Shown here piece after piece: positions 22,927-31,329 of a stretch of DNA of 32,171 bases. The notes under the pieces were generated by a model. The model made no database searches and had not been told where the DNA came from. It was given only the letters and a program-made list of their open reading frames with translations. Origin of the DNA: Alphaproteobacteria bacterium (lineage in GTDB: Bacteria > Pseudomonadota > Alphaproteobacteria > MPNO01 > UBA2964); contig WHUE01000048.1 of NCBI GenBank assembly GCA_009377375.1, positions 1 through 32,171 of the forward strand. The letters are read 5' to 3'. The position numbers were made by a program, and so were the translations under genes. Within the stretch, counting starts at the first letter, position 1, and the number at the start of each line of letters is the position of its first letter.

Positions 22927-23214
22927 TCAGGCGGCGCGGATTTCGCGCGCCACGGAGTCGGGCCATACCATCTCGCGCTGACGGACGCGACCGGTCCAAC
23001 CGTCGATCAGCTCTCGATAGATGGTCTCGTCACCGACCGAGAGCTCGGCCAGAAAATGCCCGTCCCGCTGGCGCGCCAGGGTGCGCAGCGTCAGCCCCTC
23101 GAGCCCGTACCAGCCGAGGCGGCGGCGGAGCTGAACGGTAATCTCCGAGACGGAAAGTGCATCGGGCGTCGAGTCGACCGCATAGTCGCCGGTGGAGCCT
23201 GTATCGTCGAGCAT
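22927..23214 (-). CDS. Small hypothetical protein under a second sigma-54 promoter
   Basis: A 95-residue protein I do not recognise. The first 25 residues are acidic and likely flexible (MLDDTGSTGDYAVDSTPDAL). The rest, EITVQLRRRLGWYGLEGLTL, then AELSVGDETIYRELIDGWTG and VWPDSVAREIRAA, could form a small alpha/beta domain. I start at ATG 23214 because AGAGGA lies 6-7 nt upstream; frames extended to 23262, 23274 or 23352 lack such a site, and the longest begins beyond the sigma-54 transcript start. The gene is convergent with phaR (17-bp gap). A sigma-54 element at 23336-23351 gives a leader of about 110 nt, so the gene is probably induced under particular nutritional conditions. Confidence 0.62.
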   Translation of the reverse strand: MLDDTGSTGDYAVDSTPDALSVSEITVQLRRRLGWYGLEGLTLRTLARQRDGHFLAELSVGDETIYRELIDGWTGRVRQREMVWPDSVAREIRAA

Positions 23215-23335
23215 CGTGATCCTCTTGGTCTCTGGTTGCGCCGTGGTCTTCAAAGCCGGCATCGCGCCCGCCATTCGGCTGGTGAGCGGCGAGCGGTCGC
23301 CGGGGCCTGCATCAGGGTATCGCCTCACTCCATGT

Positions 23336-23351
23336 TGCAATCCGCGTGCCA
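23336..23351 (-). promoter_or_regulatory. Second sigma-54 (RpoN) -24/-12 promoter
   Basis: The minus strand reads TGGCACGCGGATTGCA, an exact match to TGGCACG-N4-TTGCA. The expected start is near 23325, about 110 nt ahead of the ATG at 23214. An AT-rich IHF-like stretch lies about 65-77 bp upstream of that start. Confidence 0.8.
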
Positions 23352-23554
23352 CTCGTCAATACCCCGATGAAATTAAATAACCCTTTGAAATCAATTATGT
23401 TATTTCCGTGACAACCAGCCGGTTCCGGGGCCGGTCCAGGCCATAAATTAAGCATCCGGTGTCCAGGAATTAGCCAGCCGTCATTGTCCCTGCCGAACAT
23501 TCTAATCGGTGCCGGTGACGCGCGGATGACAGCGTGTGCGAAAATCGGCGCAAT

Positions 23555-23583
23555 TTGACTCCCGCCCCAAGCCTCCCTAGCCT
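23555..23583 (+). promoter_or_regulatory. Putative sigma-70 promoter of the TctC gene at 23643
   Basis: TTGACT (23555-23560) and TAGCCT (23578-23583) are 17 bp apart. The start would be about 53 nt before the ATG. Confidence 0.5.
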
Positions 23584-23642
23584 TTTCCCGTCAGGCCGCG
23601 CCGCGCGTGGAGAAGACGGTCCACTCTCACCGGGAGCACGCC

Positions 23643-24668
23643 ATGTTCACAGCCAGACCATGCCTTCTCGCCGTCGCCGCCGCTGCGGTCGCCGCATGTG
23701 CCGCCCCGGCCACCGCCGACGAGGTCGCCGAGTTCTACAGCGGCAGGACCGTCACCTATATCCAGGCCAGCAGCGCGGGCGGCGGCTATGCCGCCTATTC
23801 GCGGCTGATCGTCCAGCACCTGCCGCGGTTTATCCCGGGCAATCCCGCGGTCCAGCTTCAGTTCATGCAGGGCGCAGGCGGGGTGAAGGGCGCCAACTTC
23901 GTCTACAGCGTCGCCCCGAGGGACGGGCTGACGATAGGCATGCCGCTGGCCGCGGTGGTGCGTTACCAGATCCTGCTGCCCGACAAGGTGCGCTACGACG
24001 CCGCAAAGCTGAACTGGTTCGGAAGCGCTTCGCCGCTCCGCAGCATCATCGCCGTGTGGAACACCGCCGCCGCCAAGTCCCTGGCCGACGCCCAGGCCAG
24101 CGAGGTCATCATCGGCGCCACCGCCAAATCGGCCGACAACTACCAACAGCCGCTGCTCGCCAACTACATCGCCGGCACGAAATTCAAGGTCGTGCCCGGT
24201 TACAAGGGCTCCAAGGGGATGGATCTCGCGATGCAGACCGGCGAGACCCATGGGCGGATGAGTTACTGGGAGAGCTGGCAGGTGAACCGGCCGGACTGGA
24301 TCAGCGACCGCAGGGTGATCACGCTGATCCAGGTGGGCGCGCGGCCGATCAAGGGGCTGGACGCGCCGCGGATGATCGACCTCGCGAAGACGCCCGAACA
24401 GAGGGCCATGGTGAGGCTCCAGCACGTCACCGGCGCGATCGGCCGCGCGGTCTACGGCCCGCCGGGCATTCCGGAGGCGCGCCGCGCCGCCCTGGGCAAG
24501 GCGGTCGAGGCCGTGCTCAACGACCCCGCCTTCCAGGATGAGGCCAGGAAGCGCAATGTCGGCATCGATCCGACGCCGGGGACCGAGCTGACGCAGATCG
24601 TCCACGACGCGCTGCTGATCCCGCAGTCGGTGATCGCCCGCTACAAGCAGGTCGTCGGCATGAACTGA
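23643..24668 (+). CDS. TctC/Bug-family solute-binding protein (orphan)
   Basis: A 341-residue binding protein with signal peptide MFTARPCLLAVAAAAVAACA, probably cut after ATADE (about residue 26). A Cys lies at residue 19, but no clear lipobox. Mature marks: VAEFYSGRTVTYIQASSAGG, FIPGNPAVQLQFMQGAGGVK and VYGPPGIPEARRAALGKAV. It lacks the canonical GGxxD of many Bug proteins and has GGGYAAYSR, as does the protein at 29686 (GGGYALYTQ). These two look like close paralogues. No TctA or TctB is adjacent. I use ATG 23643 (GGGAG 8 nt upstream) rather than 23607, which precedes the signal peptide. Convergent with the aldolase. The ligand, presumably a carboxylate, is unknown. Confidence 0.93.
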   Translation: MFTARPCLLAVAAAAVAACAAPATADEVAEFYSGRTVTYIQASSAGGGYAAYSRLIVQHLPRFIPGNPAVQLQFMQGAGGVKGANFVYSVAPRDGLTIGMPLAAVVRYQILLPDKVRYDAAKLNWFGSASPLRSIIAVWNTAAAKSLADAQASEVIIGATAKSADNYQQPLLANYIAGTKFKVVPGYKGSKGMDLAMQTGETHGRMSYWESWQVNRPDWISDRRVITLIQVGARPIKGLDAPRMIDLAKTPEQRAMVRLQHVTGAIGRAVYGPPGIPEARRAALGKAVEAVLNDPAFQDEARKRNVGIDPTPGTELTQIVHDALLIPQSVIARYKQVVGMN

Positions 24669-24711
24669 AGATCGGCGGGCCGGGCGGGCCGGCTTCCCGT
24701 CCGCCCACCGG

Positions 24712-25497
24712 TCAGATGCCCCGGCGGTCCTTCGGCAGGGACGGATGGCCCAGCGCCTGGGCGGCGGCGAGCTTGTTCGCGAAGTGCTGGAAGTAGAGCA
24801 CCATGTTGCGCGGGCTGCCGATGGAGCCGAACTTGCGATCCTGCTCCTCGCCCTCCGGCCAGGACCAGTCGAGCCCCGAGGCGGCGATCGCCAGCATCTC
24901 CCGGCAGGCTTCCTCGAGATGGATGCCGATGATGGTCATGTGCTCCACCGTCTTGCCGCAGAAGACGACGCCGTGGTTGCGCAGGAACACCGCCAGGTGC
25001 CTCGGCCCCAGCACCTCCGCCAGCGCGTCGCCCTCCTCCGGCTTGCGGATCAGCTCGGACGTCACGGTGTAGCGCGGCGGCGGCTCGAAGAAATAGCTGC
25101 CGGCGTTGGAGACCGGGCGCAGCTTCGCGGTGCTGGCGGAAAAGATCCGGCCGTATGTGGGATGGGTATGCGCGACAGCGTTGAGGTCCTCCCGCGCCTT
25201 CAGGATGCCGGCATGGATCGGCCATTCGCTGTGGCGCTTCTTGCCGTCGCCGGCCAGCAGCTTGCCGTCGAAGTCGATGAGCTGGAAATCGGTGTGGTCG
25301 AACACCTCGCCCAAGGTCAGCCCCCAGCGTTTCAGCCACATGCCGCGGCCTTCCGGGTCGCGCAGCGCGGCATGGCCCAGCGTGCGGCTGCCGTGGCCTT
25401 CCATTTCCAGAATTCGACAGGCCAGCGCCAGCTTGTCCAGCTCCGCCCGCAGCTCGTCCGACATCACCTCGGCGACGTGTTCCGTGACGGTATCCAT
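24712..25497 (-). CDS. Class II aldolase/adducin family protein
   Basis: A 261-residue zinc aldolase-fold protein. Probable zinc ligands are His110 and His112 (AHTHP) and His175 (RNHGVVF); Glu91 (HSEWPIH) is at the catalytic position. Its 19-residue spacing to the first His is that of fuculose-phosphate aldolase (Glu73/His92). Family members include sugar aldolases and decarboxylases of aromatic or hydroxy acids. It is divergent from the dihydroxyphthalate-decarboxylase-like gene at 25587 across 89 bp, so a decarboxylating or retro-aldol step on an aromatic or branched acid is possible. GGGAGG lies about 9 nt before ATG 25497. Substrate unknown. Confidence 0.9.
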   Translation of the reverse strand: MDTVTEHVAEVMSDELRAELDKLALACRILEMEGHGSRTLGHAALRDPEGRGMWLKRWGLTLGEVFDHTDFQLIDFDGKLLAGDGKKRHSEWPIHAGILKAREDLNAVAHTHPTYGRIFSASTAKLRPVSNAGSYFFEPPPRYTVTSELIRKPEEGDALAEVLGPRHLAVFLRNHGVVFCGKTVEHMTIIGIHLEEACREMLAIAASGLDWSWPEGEEQDRKFGSIGSPRNMVLYFQHFANKLAAAQALGHPSLPKDRRGI

Positions 25498-25586
25498 TTG
25501 CTCGGCCTCCCTCGCAGCGTTCCGCCGTAATTGCTATAAGCAGTGGGCGGGCATCATAACGCATCGCGCACCAACAGGGAGTCCCC

Positions 25587-26576
25587 ATGGAAACGCTCAG
25601 ACTGACCGTCGCGCTGTCGGAATACGACCACATCCGCGACCTGACCTCCGGCGTGGTGCGGCCGCAGGGCCTCACCCTCGTGCCGCTCAGCGTGCGCCCG
25701 CACGAGATGTTCTACCGGTTCATGACGCATGGCGAGTTCGAGGTCTCGGAGATGTCGATGGGCGGCTACTGCGCCACCGTCGCCGACGGCACGTCGAACT
25801 GCATCGCCATCCCGGTGTTTCCGTCGCGCGTGTTCCGCCATTCGTCCGTCTATATCCGCAGCGGCGGAGTGAAGAAGCCGGAGGACCTGAAGGGCAAGCG
25901 CATCGGCGTCGCCGAATGGGGCATGACCGCCGTGGTCTATTCGCGCGGATTCCTCACGCACCAGTTCGGCGTGCCGCTGAAGGACGTGCGCTGGGTGCAG
26001 GGCGGCGTCAACGATGCCGGCCGGCCGGAGAAGATCGCGCCCAGGCTGCCCAAGGGGGTGAAGCTCGACATCGTCGCCGACCGTTCGCTGAGCGAGATGC
26101 TGATCGACGGCGATATCGACGCCATCATGTGCGCCTCGCCGCCCGCCCCGCTTCTGGCGGGCGACAGGCGCATCCAGCCGCTGTTCAAGGATCCGCGCAC
26201 GGTGGAGAAGGCGTATTTCAGGGAAACCGGCGTCTATCCGATTATGCACACGGTGGTGATCCGCAGGGACGTGTACGAGCGCGACCCGTGGGTGGCGCTC
26301 AGCCTGTACCGCGCCTTCCATGAATCGAAGGAGCGCAGCGTCCGCCGGATCATGCACCCAGGCTCCGCCGTCCCGATCCCGTGGAGCTACATGATGGCGC
26401 AGGAAGCGCGCAAGGAGATATTCGGCGGCGGCGAGTACTGGCCCTACGGCGTCGAGCCCAACCGGCCGACGCTGGAGGCCTTCCTGCGATACTGCCACGA
26501 GCAGGGCGTGACCCGCCGCAAGCTGAAGCCCGAGGATCTGTTCGCCAAGGAAGTGCTCGACCTGGCGAAGGAGTAG
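25587..26576 (+). CDS. 4,5-dihydroxyphthalate decarboxylase-like protein
   Basis: A 329-residue protein of binding-protein-like fold without a signal peptide. ETLRLTVALSEYDHIRDL, FEVSEMSMGGYCATVADGTS, DLKGKRIGVAEWGMTAVVYS and WPYGVEPNRPTLEAFLRYCH are typical of the 4,5-dihydroxyphthalate decarboxylase family. That enzyme removes one carboxylate to give protocatechuate in phthalate breakdown. No phthalate dioxygenase or other pht gene is visible here, so the true substrate may differ. CAGGGAG lies about 6 nt before ATG 25587. It is divergent from the class II aldolase and convergent with the TctC gene at 26606. A more divergent paralogue is at 2774. Confidence 0.88.
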   Translation: METLRLTVALSEYDHIRDLTSGVVRPQGLTLVPLSVRPHEMFYRFMTHGEFEVSEMSMGGYCATVADGTSNCIAIPVFPSRVFRHSSVYIRSGGVKKPEDLKGKRIGVAEWGMTAVVYSRGFLTHQFGVPLKDVRWVQGGVNDAGRPEKIAPRLPKGVKLDIVADRSLSEMLIDGDIDAIMCASPPAPLLAGDRRIQPLFKDPRTVEKAYFRETGVYPIMHTVVIRRDVYERDPWVALSLYRAFHESKERSVRRIMHPGSAVPIPWSYMMAQEARKEIFGGGEYWPYGVEPNRPTLEAFLRYCHEQGVTRRKLKPEDLFAKEVLDLAKE

Positions 26577-26605
26577 CCGCCTGCGCCCGCCTTCCGGCCG
26601 GCGCG

Positions 26606-27634
26606 CTATTTCATTCCCATCGCATCCTTCGCCCGCGCGACCACCGATTTCGGGGCGGTGGCGACGCTGGTCACCAGCGCCTGCAGCTCCTCGCCGGACA
26701 GGGGATCGACCGGCATCCGCGCCCGCTTGGCATGAGCGAGATAGGCCTCGTCCTTCACCACCGCGTCGAACGCCTTGCGCAGCGCGGCGACGCGTTCGGC
26801 CGGCACGCCGGGCGGGGCGGCGAAGGCGCGCCCGACCTTGGAGCCGGAGGTGAGGAACCGCGCCATCGCCTTGTCCTCCGCGCCGGGCAAAATGTCGGCC
26901 AGCAGCGGCGTGTCGGGCAGGCTGCGGTCCTTTTCCAGGGCGAGCTGAACCAGCGGCACGATCTCCCCCTTCTCGATCCAGTCCGGCTTCTGCGCCCGCA
27001 CCGTGTCCCAGGTGAAGGTGGTGCCCGACACCTCGCCCCGCTCCACGGCGAGGAAGATATCGGAGGAGCCGCGATAGCCCGTCACGACCTTGAGCCGTGC
27101 GCCCATGGCCTGGTTGAGCAGACGGGGAAAGAGGGCGGTCGGATGCGACTTGCCGGAGGCGCCCATCGTCACCTCCGTGGTCTTCAGCCCCTCGATGCCG
27201 GTCGCCCCGGCGTCCTTGCGGACGAACATCACCGTGATCATCGGCGCCACGCTGCCGATCCACTGGAACCCGTCCGCCTTGTACTTCGCCCCCTTGGATT
27301 CGAGCTGCGAGAAGGCGGCGACGTCCTTGTGGATGAAGCCGAGCGCCGTGCCGTCCTGGGGCGCGACGTTGTAGAGCCAGTTCATCAGCGTGCGCCCGCC
27401 GGCACCGGATTTCACCTGGATCGACATGCCCGGCTTGCCGGGAATGTGCCGGCCCATATGCTCGGCCAGCATCTGGCCGTTGGCGCCGTAGGCGCCGCCG
27501 GCCGCGACCACGGCGATGGTGACATGCTTGCCGGCATAGAAATCGGCCACCGGATCGGCGGCGACGACTCCTCCCGGCAGCGCGGCAGGCGCGACGACGG
27601 CCGTGACCAGGCCGCGTGCGAAGATCGGGTTCAT
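26606..27634 (-). CDS. TctC/Bug-family solute-binding protein
   Basis: A 342-residue periplasmic binding protein. The signal peptide runs to about VVAADP (residue 26). Mature marks: VADFYAGKHVTIAVVAAGGA, HIPGKPGMSIQVKSGAGGRT and FAAPPGVPAERVAALRKAFD. It is the last gene of a probable four-gene minus-strand unit: TctC (29686), citryl-CoA-lyase-like, CoA transferase, then this gene, with gaps of 70, 14 and 38 bp. Linkage to a CoA transferase and a CoA-ester lyase suggests that its ligand is an organic acid that is activated and cleaved. AAGGAG lies 7 nt before ATG 27634. No membrane components adjoin it. Confidence 0.93.
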   Translation of the reverse strand: MNPIFARGLVTAVVAPAALPGGVVAADPVADFYAGKHVTIAVVAAGGAYGANGQMLAEHMGRHIPGKPGMSIQVKSGAGGRTLMNWLYNVAPQDGTALGFIHKDVAAFSQLESKGAKYKADGFQWIGSVAPMITVMFVRKDAGATGIEGLKTTEVTMGASGKSHPTALFPRLLNQAMGARLKVVTGYRGSSDIFLAVERGEVSGTTFTWDTVRAQKPDWIEKGEIVPLVQLALEKDRSLPDTPLLADILPGAEDKAMARFLTSGSKVGRAFAAPPGVPAERVAALRKAFDAVVKDEAYLAHAKRARMPVDPLSGEELQALVTSVATAPKSVVARAKDAMGMK

Positions 27635-27672
27635 GTGCTGTCTCCTTCTGGAAAGCCTCCTGTCCGGCGATC

Positions 27673-28809
27673 CTACCCCTCAACCGCTTCGCCGAGCACC
27701 GTTTCGTTGTCGGCTCCAAGCGGCGGCGCGCCGTGGCGCAGGCTGAGCGGCGTGTCCGACAGCCGCACCCCGGCGCGCACCAGCGGCAGGGAGCCGGCGG
27801 TGGCGTGCGGCACGTCCTGCTTCATCTGCAGATGCTGCACCTGCGGATCGTCGAACACCTCTTTAAGGTCGTTCAGCGGCCCGCACGGCACATCGGCTGC
27901 ACGCAGCCTGTCCAGCCACGTCTCGCGCGCATCGGTGGCGAAGACGGCCTGCAGGGCGTCGTGCAGCGCATCGTAGTTGGCAATACGGCTCGGGCGCTTC
28001 GCGAAGCGCTCGTCGCCGCGCCATTCGGGATGGCCGACAACCTCCGTCAGCCCTTCCCAGAACTTGGGCGGCGAGGAGAGGTGGATGACGAACGGCCGCC
28101 TGTCCTTGTCCACGAAGGCGAAGACCTGGGCGATATGGGTGCGTCGCGCGCGGTCCGGCACCTTGCCGTCGAAGAAGTAGCGCGACGCGTTCTCGCTGAT
28201 GAAGGACACGGTGGCCTCCAGCAGCGATGTCTCGACACGCTGGCCGCGCCCGGTGCGCTCGCGCGCGAACAGCCCGCCCATAACGCCCTGGAAAGCGGAT
28301 GTTCCGGCCAGATGGTCGGCGAAGGAATATCCCATCGGCTTGGGATCGTCGAGGTCGGTCAGCAGGCTCAGGAGCCCGCCCATCGCCACGCCGATCGTGT
28401 CGTAGCCTGGCCGGTCGCGATACGGGCCGGAGGGCCCGAACCCGGTGATGGAGCAGTAGATCAGCCGCGGGTTGCGCGCGGACAGCGCCTCCCAGCCCAG
28501 CCCCAGCCGGTCCAGCGCGCCGTGGCGGTAGTTCTCCACCAGCACGTCGGCGCTGTCGGCCAGCCGCAGGGCGTGGCGGATGCCGCCTTCGGATTTGAGG
28601 TCCAGCGTCACGCTCTTCTTGTTGCGGTTCAGCGATTCGAAGGTGGGGCTGAGCGTATCCGTGCCCCAGCCGCGAAACGGATCGCCGCGCTCCGGCGGTT
28701 CGATCTTGATGACCTCCGCTCCCATGTCGGCCAGCATCATCCCGACATAGGGGCCGCTGACATAGCTGGCGAATTCCAGGACCCGGATTCCGTCGAGCGC
28801 TCCCGCCAT
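27673..28809 (-). CDS. CaiB/BaiF (class III) CoA transferase
   Basis: A 378-residue CoA transferase. LDGIRVLEFASYVSGPYVGM at the N-terminus, ADMGAEVIKIEPPERGDPFR, NRNKKSVTLDLKSEGG and ADVLVENYRHGALDRLGLGW are class III signatures. Asp137 in YRDRPGYDTIG is at the position of the catalytic Asp (Asp169 of formyl-CoA transferase). It moves CoA between acids without a free acyl phosphate. It lies 14 bp after the citryl-CoA-lyase-like gene, so it may make that enzyme's CoA ester from an acid imported by the flanking binding proteins. GGGAG lies 8 nt before ATG 28809. Confidence 0.95.
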   Translation of the reverse strand: MAGALDGIRVLEFASYVSGPYVGMMLADMGAEVIKIEPPERGDPFRGWGTDTLSPTFESLNRNKKSVTLDLKSEGGIRHALRLADSADVLVENYRHGALDRLGLGWEALSARNPRLIYCSITGFGPSGPYRDRPGYDTIGVAMGGLLSLLTDLDDPKPMGYSFADHLAGTSAFQGVMGGLFARERTGRGQRVETSLLEATVSFISENASRYFFDGKVPDRARRTHIAQVFAFVDKDRRPFVIHLSSPPKFWEGLTEVVGHPEWRGDERFAKRPSRIANYDALHDALQAVFATDARETWLDRLRAADVPCGPLNDLKEVFDDPQVQHLQMKQDVPHATAGSLPLVRAGVRLSDTPLSLRHGAPPLGADNETVLGEAVEG

Positions 28810-28823
28810 GGCGTTTCTCCCTT

Positions 28824-29615
28824 CTAATCCTGTTCGTCCGGCGCGTCCGGCGTGAATTCCCGGTCCGCCATGCGGAGCAGCGGCCGGGTCAGCCCCGCCT
28901 GCTTTTCCTCCACGATATGGGCGACCAGACCGGCGGCGCGGCCGACGACGGCGACCCCGCGAAACGCCTCCACCGGAAAGCCGATCTCAGTCAGCACCGC
29001 CGCCATCGCGCCGGTGACGTTCAGCGTGAAGTGCCGCCCCAGCGCCGCATCCACCGCCTTGCCCAGCGTGCGCAGCGCGGCGATGGCCCTGCCCTCGCAC
29101 CCCGCCGCCGCCGCGATCTCGAACAGCCGCTCGGCGCGCGGGTCGTCCGGAAAATAGTGCGGATGGCCGAACCCCGGCACGCGGCGTTTCCGATCCCTGA
29201 ACCGTTCCGCCGTGCGCATCGCCCAGACATCGACGTCTTCGCCGCCCGCCTGCCATTCCGCCAGCAGCCGGCCCGCCCCGGACATGGTGCCGACATGGCG
29301 GTTGGCGACGGTCAGCAGCCCCGCGGCGACCGGCACCTGCATGTCCTCCGGCACCGAATCGCCCACGATCCGCGCCACCATCGCGCCGGGGGTCAGCCCA
29401 TGATCCATCAGGATGTTGAGGCAGGCGTCGAAGCAGACGGTCTGGCCCGGCTCCGGCATCCGCCCGGTAACGATGAAGAAGAACGTCTCGCTGAAGCTGC
29501 GCACGCCGACGATCTCGGTCAGCGTGTCCTTGCCGCGCATGGTGAGAACGTCCGTGCGCGCATGCGCGGACCCGATCCTGGTGATCGGCGTCTCGCGGGT
29601 CTTTTCCTCGTTCAT
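28824..29615 (-). CDS. Citryl-CoA lyase/citrate synthase-like protein with altered catalytic position
   Basis: A 263-residue short citrate-synthase-fold protein of the group annotated as citryl-CoA lyase. LNILMDHGLTPGAMVAR holds His72 and RVPGFGHPHYF holds His151, the two catalytic His positions. The third catalytic residue, Asp in NVDG of ATP-citrate lyase and citryl-CoA lyase, is Thr201 here (TLNVTGAMAAVL); the codon is clearly ACC. The protein may thus cleave a different CoA ester, use another base, or be altered in activity. It is coupled with a CoA transferase 14 bp downstream and follows a TctC gene by 70 bp. No strong ribosome site precedes ATG 29615 (GGCGAG). Confidence 0.85.
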   Translation of the reverse strand: MNEEKTRETPITRIGSAHARTDVLTMRGKDTLTEIVGVRSFSETFFFIVTGRMPEPGQTVCFDACLNILMDHGLTPGAMVARIVGDSVPEDMQVPVAAGLLTVANRHVGTMSGAGRLLAEWQAGGEDVDVWAMRTAERFRDRKRRVPGFGHPHYFPDDPRAERLFEIAAAAGCEGRAIAALRTLGKAVDAALGRHFTLNVTGAMAAVLTEIGFPVEAFRGVAVVGRAAGLVAHIVEEKQAGLTRPLLRMADREFTPDAPDEQD

Positions 29616-29685
29616 GCGGTACTCGCCTACGCCTGCGACACCACAGCCAGGACGGGGCGCCGCAGGCGCGCCCCGCCCGCGGGGA

Positions 29686-30723
29686 TCAGTTCGCGCCGAA
29701 GATCGCGGTGCGGACCAGCTCGGCGAGCTCCGGCGATATGGCGCTCGCCTCCTTCACCGCCTGCTGCACATTGGCACCCGTGGCGGGAGTGAGCTGCACG
29801 CCGTTCTTGACCGCTTCCTCCTTGAAGGCGGGATCCTGCACCATCCGGTCGAAGCCCGCGCGCAGCGCCTCGATCCGCGCACCAGGCACGCCGGGCGGCA
29901 CGACGAAGGACCGGCCGATCTCGGCATTCGACGCCATGAAGCGGGCGACCGCCTTCTGCTGGTCGGTCTTCGCGATCTCGATCGCCAGCGGCACGTCGGG
30001 AAGATCGGGCTCGCGGCGCGTGCCGAACTGGACGACGGCGTTGGCGAACCCGTCCTTGAACCACGGGCCGCGCAGCGACTTGAAGACGGTCCAGCTGACC
30101 GTCACGCCGTTGAGCTCGCCCTGCTCGATGGCCAGGAACATCGGGTTGATGCCCTTGTAGCCTTGCACGATCTTGATCTTGGATTCCGGCGCCAGCCAGC
30201 GCACCAGAGACGGCAGCAGGTAGGTCGGCGAGCCGCGCCCGGACGAGCCCACAACCGCCTCTGCTTTCGCCAGGTCCGCCACCGTCTTCACACCGGTATC
30301 GGCGCGTATGGCGAGGACATTGTTCACCCGCTCCATCGTGCCGATCCAGGTGAACTCGTTCACGCGGTACTTCACGTTCTTGGGCGAGATGACCGCGGCC
30401 AGCACGACCGAGTCGGAGACCATGGAGATCACCGAGCCGTCCTTCGGCGCGACGTTGAAGACGTAGTTCGCGGCCTTCACACCGCCGGCCCCCGGCATGT
30501 ATTGCGGGACCATGGTGGGGTTGCCGGGCACGAATTTCGGCAGGTGCCTGGTCACGATCTGGGTATAGAGCGCGTAGCCGCCGCCGGCGCCGAACGGCAC
30601 GATCACGGCGACCTGCTTGCCCTTGTAGAAATCCGCGATGGCATCCGCCTGCGCCGATGCGGCGAAACCGGCGGCGACGCCGCAGAACACGGCGCATGCG
30701 GCGCCCAGACGACGTGAAAACAT
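29686..30723 (-). CDS. TctC/Bug-family solute-binding protein
   Basis: A 345-residue binding protein, first gene of the probable four-gene minus-strand unit. Signal peptide MFSRRLGAACAVFCGVAAGF, cleaved near ASAQADA (about residue 27). Mature marks: IADFYKGKQVAVIVPFGAGG, FVPGNPTMVPQYMPGAGGVK and VVPPGVPGARIEALRAGFDR. It resembles the protein at 23643 (GGGYALYTQ against GGGYAAYSR), which suggests duplication. GGGAGG lies 5 nt before ATG 30723. It probably delivers the acid handled by the CoA transferase and lyase-like enzyme downstream. It is divergent from the VOC gene at 30920. Confidence 0.94.
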   Translation of the reverse strand: MFSRRLGAACAVFCGVAAGFAASAQADAIADFYKGKQVAVIVPFGAGGGYALYTQIVTRHLPKFVPGNPTMVPQYMPGAGGVKAANYVFNVAPKDGSVISMVSDSVVLAAVISPKNVKYRVNEFTWIGTMERVNNVLAIRADTGVKTVADLAKAEAVVGSSGRGSPTYLLPSLVRWLAPESKIKIVQGYKGINPMFLAIEQGELNGVTVSWTVFKSLRGPWFKDGFANAVVQFGTRREPDLPDVPLAIEIAKTDQQKAVARFMASNAEIGRSFVVPPGVPGARIEALRAGFDRMVQDPAFKEEAVKNGVQLTPATGANVQQAVKEASAISPELAELVRTAIFGAN

Positions 30724-30919
30724 GCTGACCTCCCTCGAAACCTGTGTGTTTACGGCGCGCGGCGCCTGCCGCGCATCCTTGTTATGGCCGGCATCCTCGC
30801 ACCTCGCCGGACGCCGCGCAAGACGCCGCCGGCCGGGTGGATTCCCCCCGACGCGGGGGCTATAAGGCGGAATGGAAAATCATAAAACCGGCCAGCACCG
30901 CCATTGCAGGGAGTCCGTC

Positions 30920-31327
30920 ATGGTAGACATCAAGGGCATCGCCCATTTCAGCATTCCGGTCAGCGACATCGCGAAGAGCACGCAGTTCTATACCGACGTG
31001 GTCGGCTGCACCCATCTGTTCAGCCCGCCCCAGGGACACATGGCGTTTCTCGACGCGGGCGGGGTCTGCATCATCCTGGTCCGGCATCCCGCGCCGATAA
31101 ATCCATCGCTGGACGACCATAACGGCGTGCACCATTCCTTCGCCGTCGGCGACAGCGAGGCCTACAAGGCCGCGCTCGACCATCTGCGCGAAAAGGGCGT
31201 CGAGGTGCTGTTCGAAGAGGACCGCCAGGGCGGCGTCGTCAACGGCCCCCGCGCCTATTTCCGCGATCCCGACGGCACCGTGCTGGAATATATCGATCTG
31301 ACCAGCTACGAGCGGGACAGGGGCTGA
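30920..31327 (+). CDS. VOC family (glyoxalase/dioxygenase-like) protein
   Basis: A 135-residue VOC domain starting MVDIKGIAHFSIPVSDIAKS. Putative metal ligands are His9, His71 or His72 (NGVHHSFAV) and Glu123 (GTVLEYIDL). YFRDPDGTVLEYIDL is the usual closing motif of the second half. I use ATG 30920, with CAGGGAG about 7 nt upstream, rather than 30872, which adds residues outside the fold. It seems to be a single-gene unit, with a hairpin after its stop. The reaction cannot be read. It is not close to the VOC protein at 14602 beyond the shared fold. Confidence 0.9.
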   Translation: MVDIKGIAHFSIPVSDIAKSTQFYTDVVGCTHLFSPPQGHMAFLDAGGVCIILVRHPAPINPSLDDHNGVHHSFAVGDSEAYKAALDHLREKGVEVLFEEDRQGGVVNGPRAYFRDPDGTVLEYIDLTSYERDRG

Positions 31328-31329
31328 GC

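Larger units (their letters stand above)
23215..23642. other. 428-bp AT-richer divergent intergenic region
   Basis: No gene is supported here. It holds a sigma-54 promoter on the minus strand (23336-23351), an AT-rich IHF-like stretch (AATCAA-N5-TTA, 23389-23402), and a sigma-70-like promoter on the plus strand (23555-23583). I see nothing clear in 23403-23554. Confidence 0.6.

Noticed and set aside
29769-29790. TTGGCACCCGTGG as a sigma-54 promoter
   Set aside because: It lies within a TctC coding region and has no TTGC at the right spacing.
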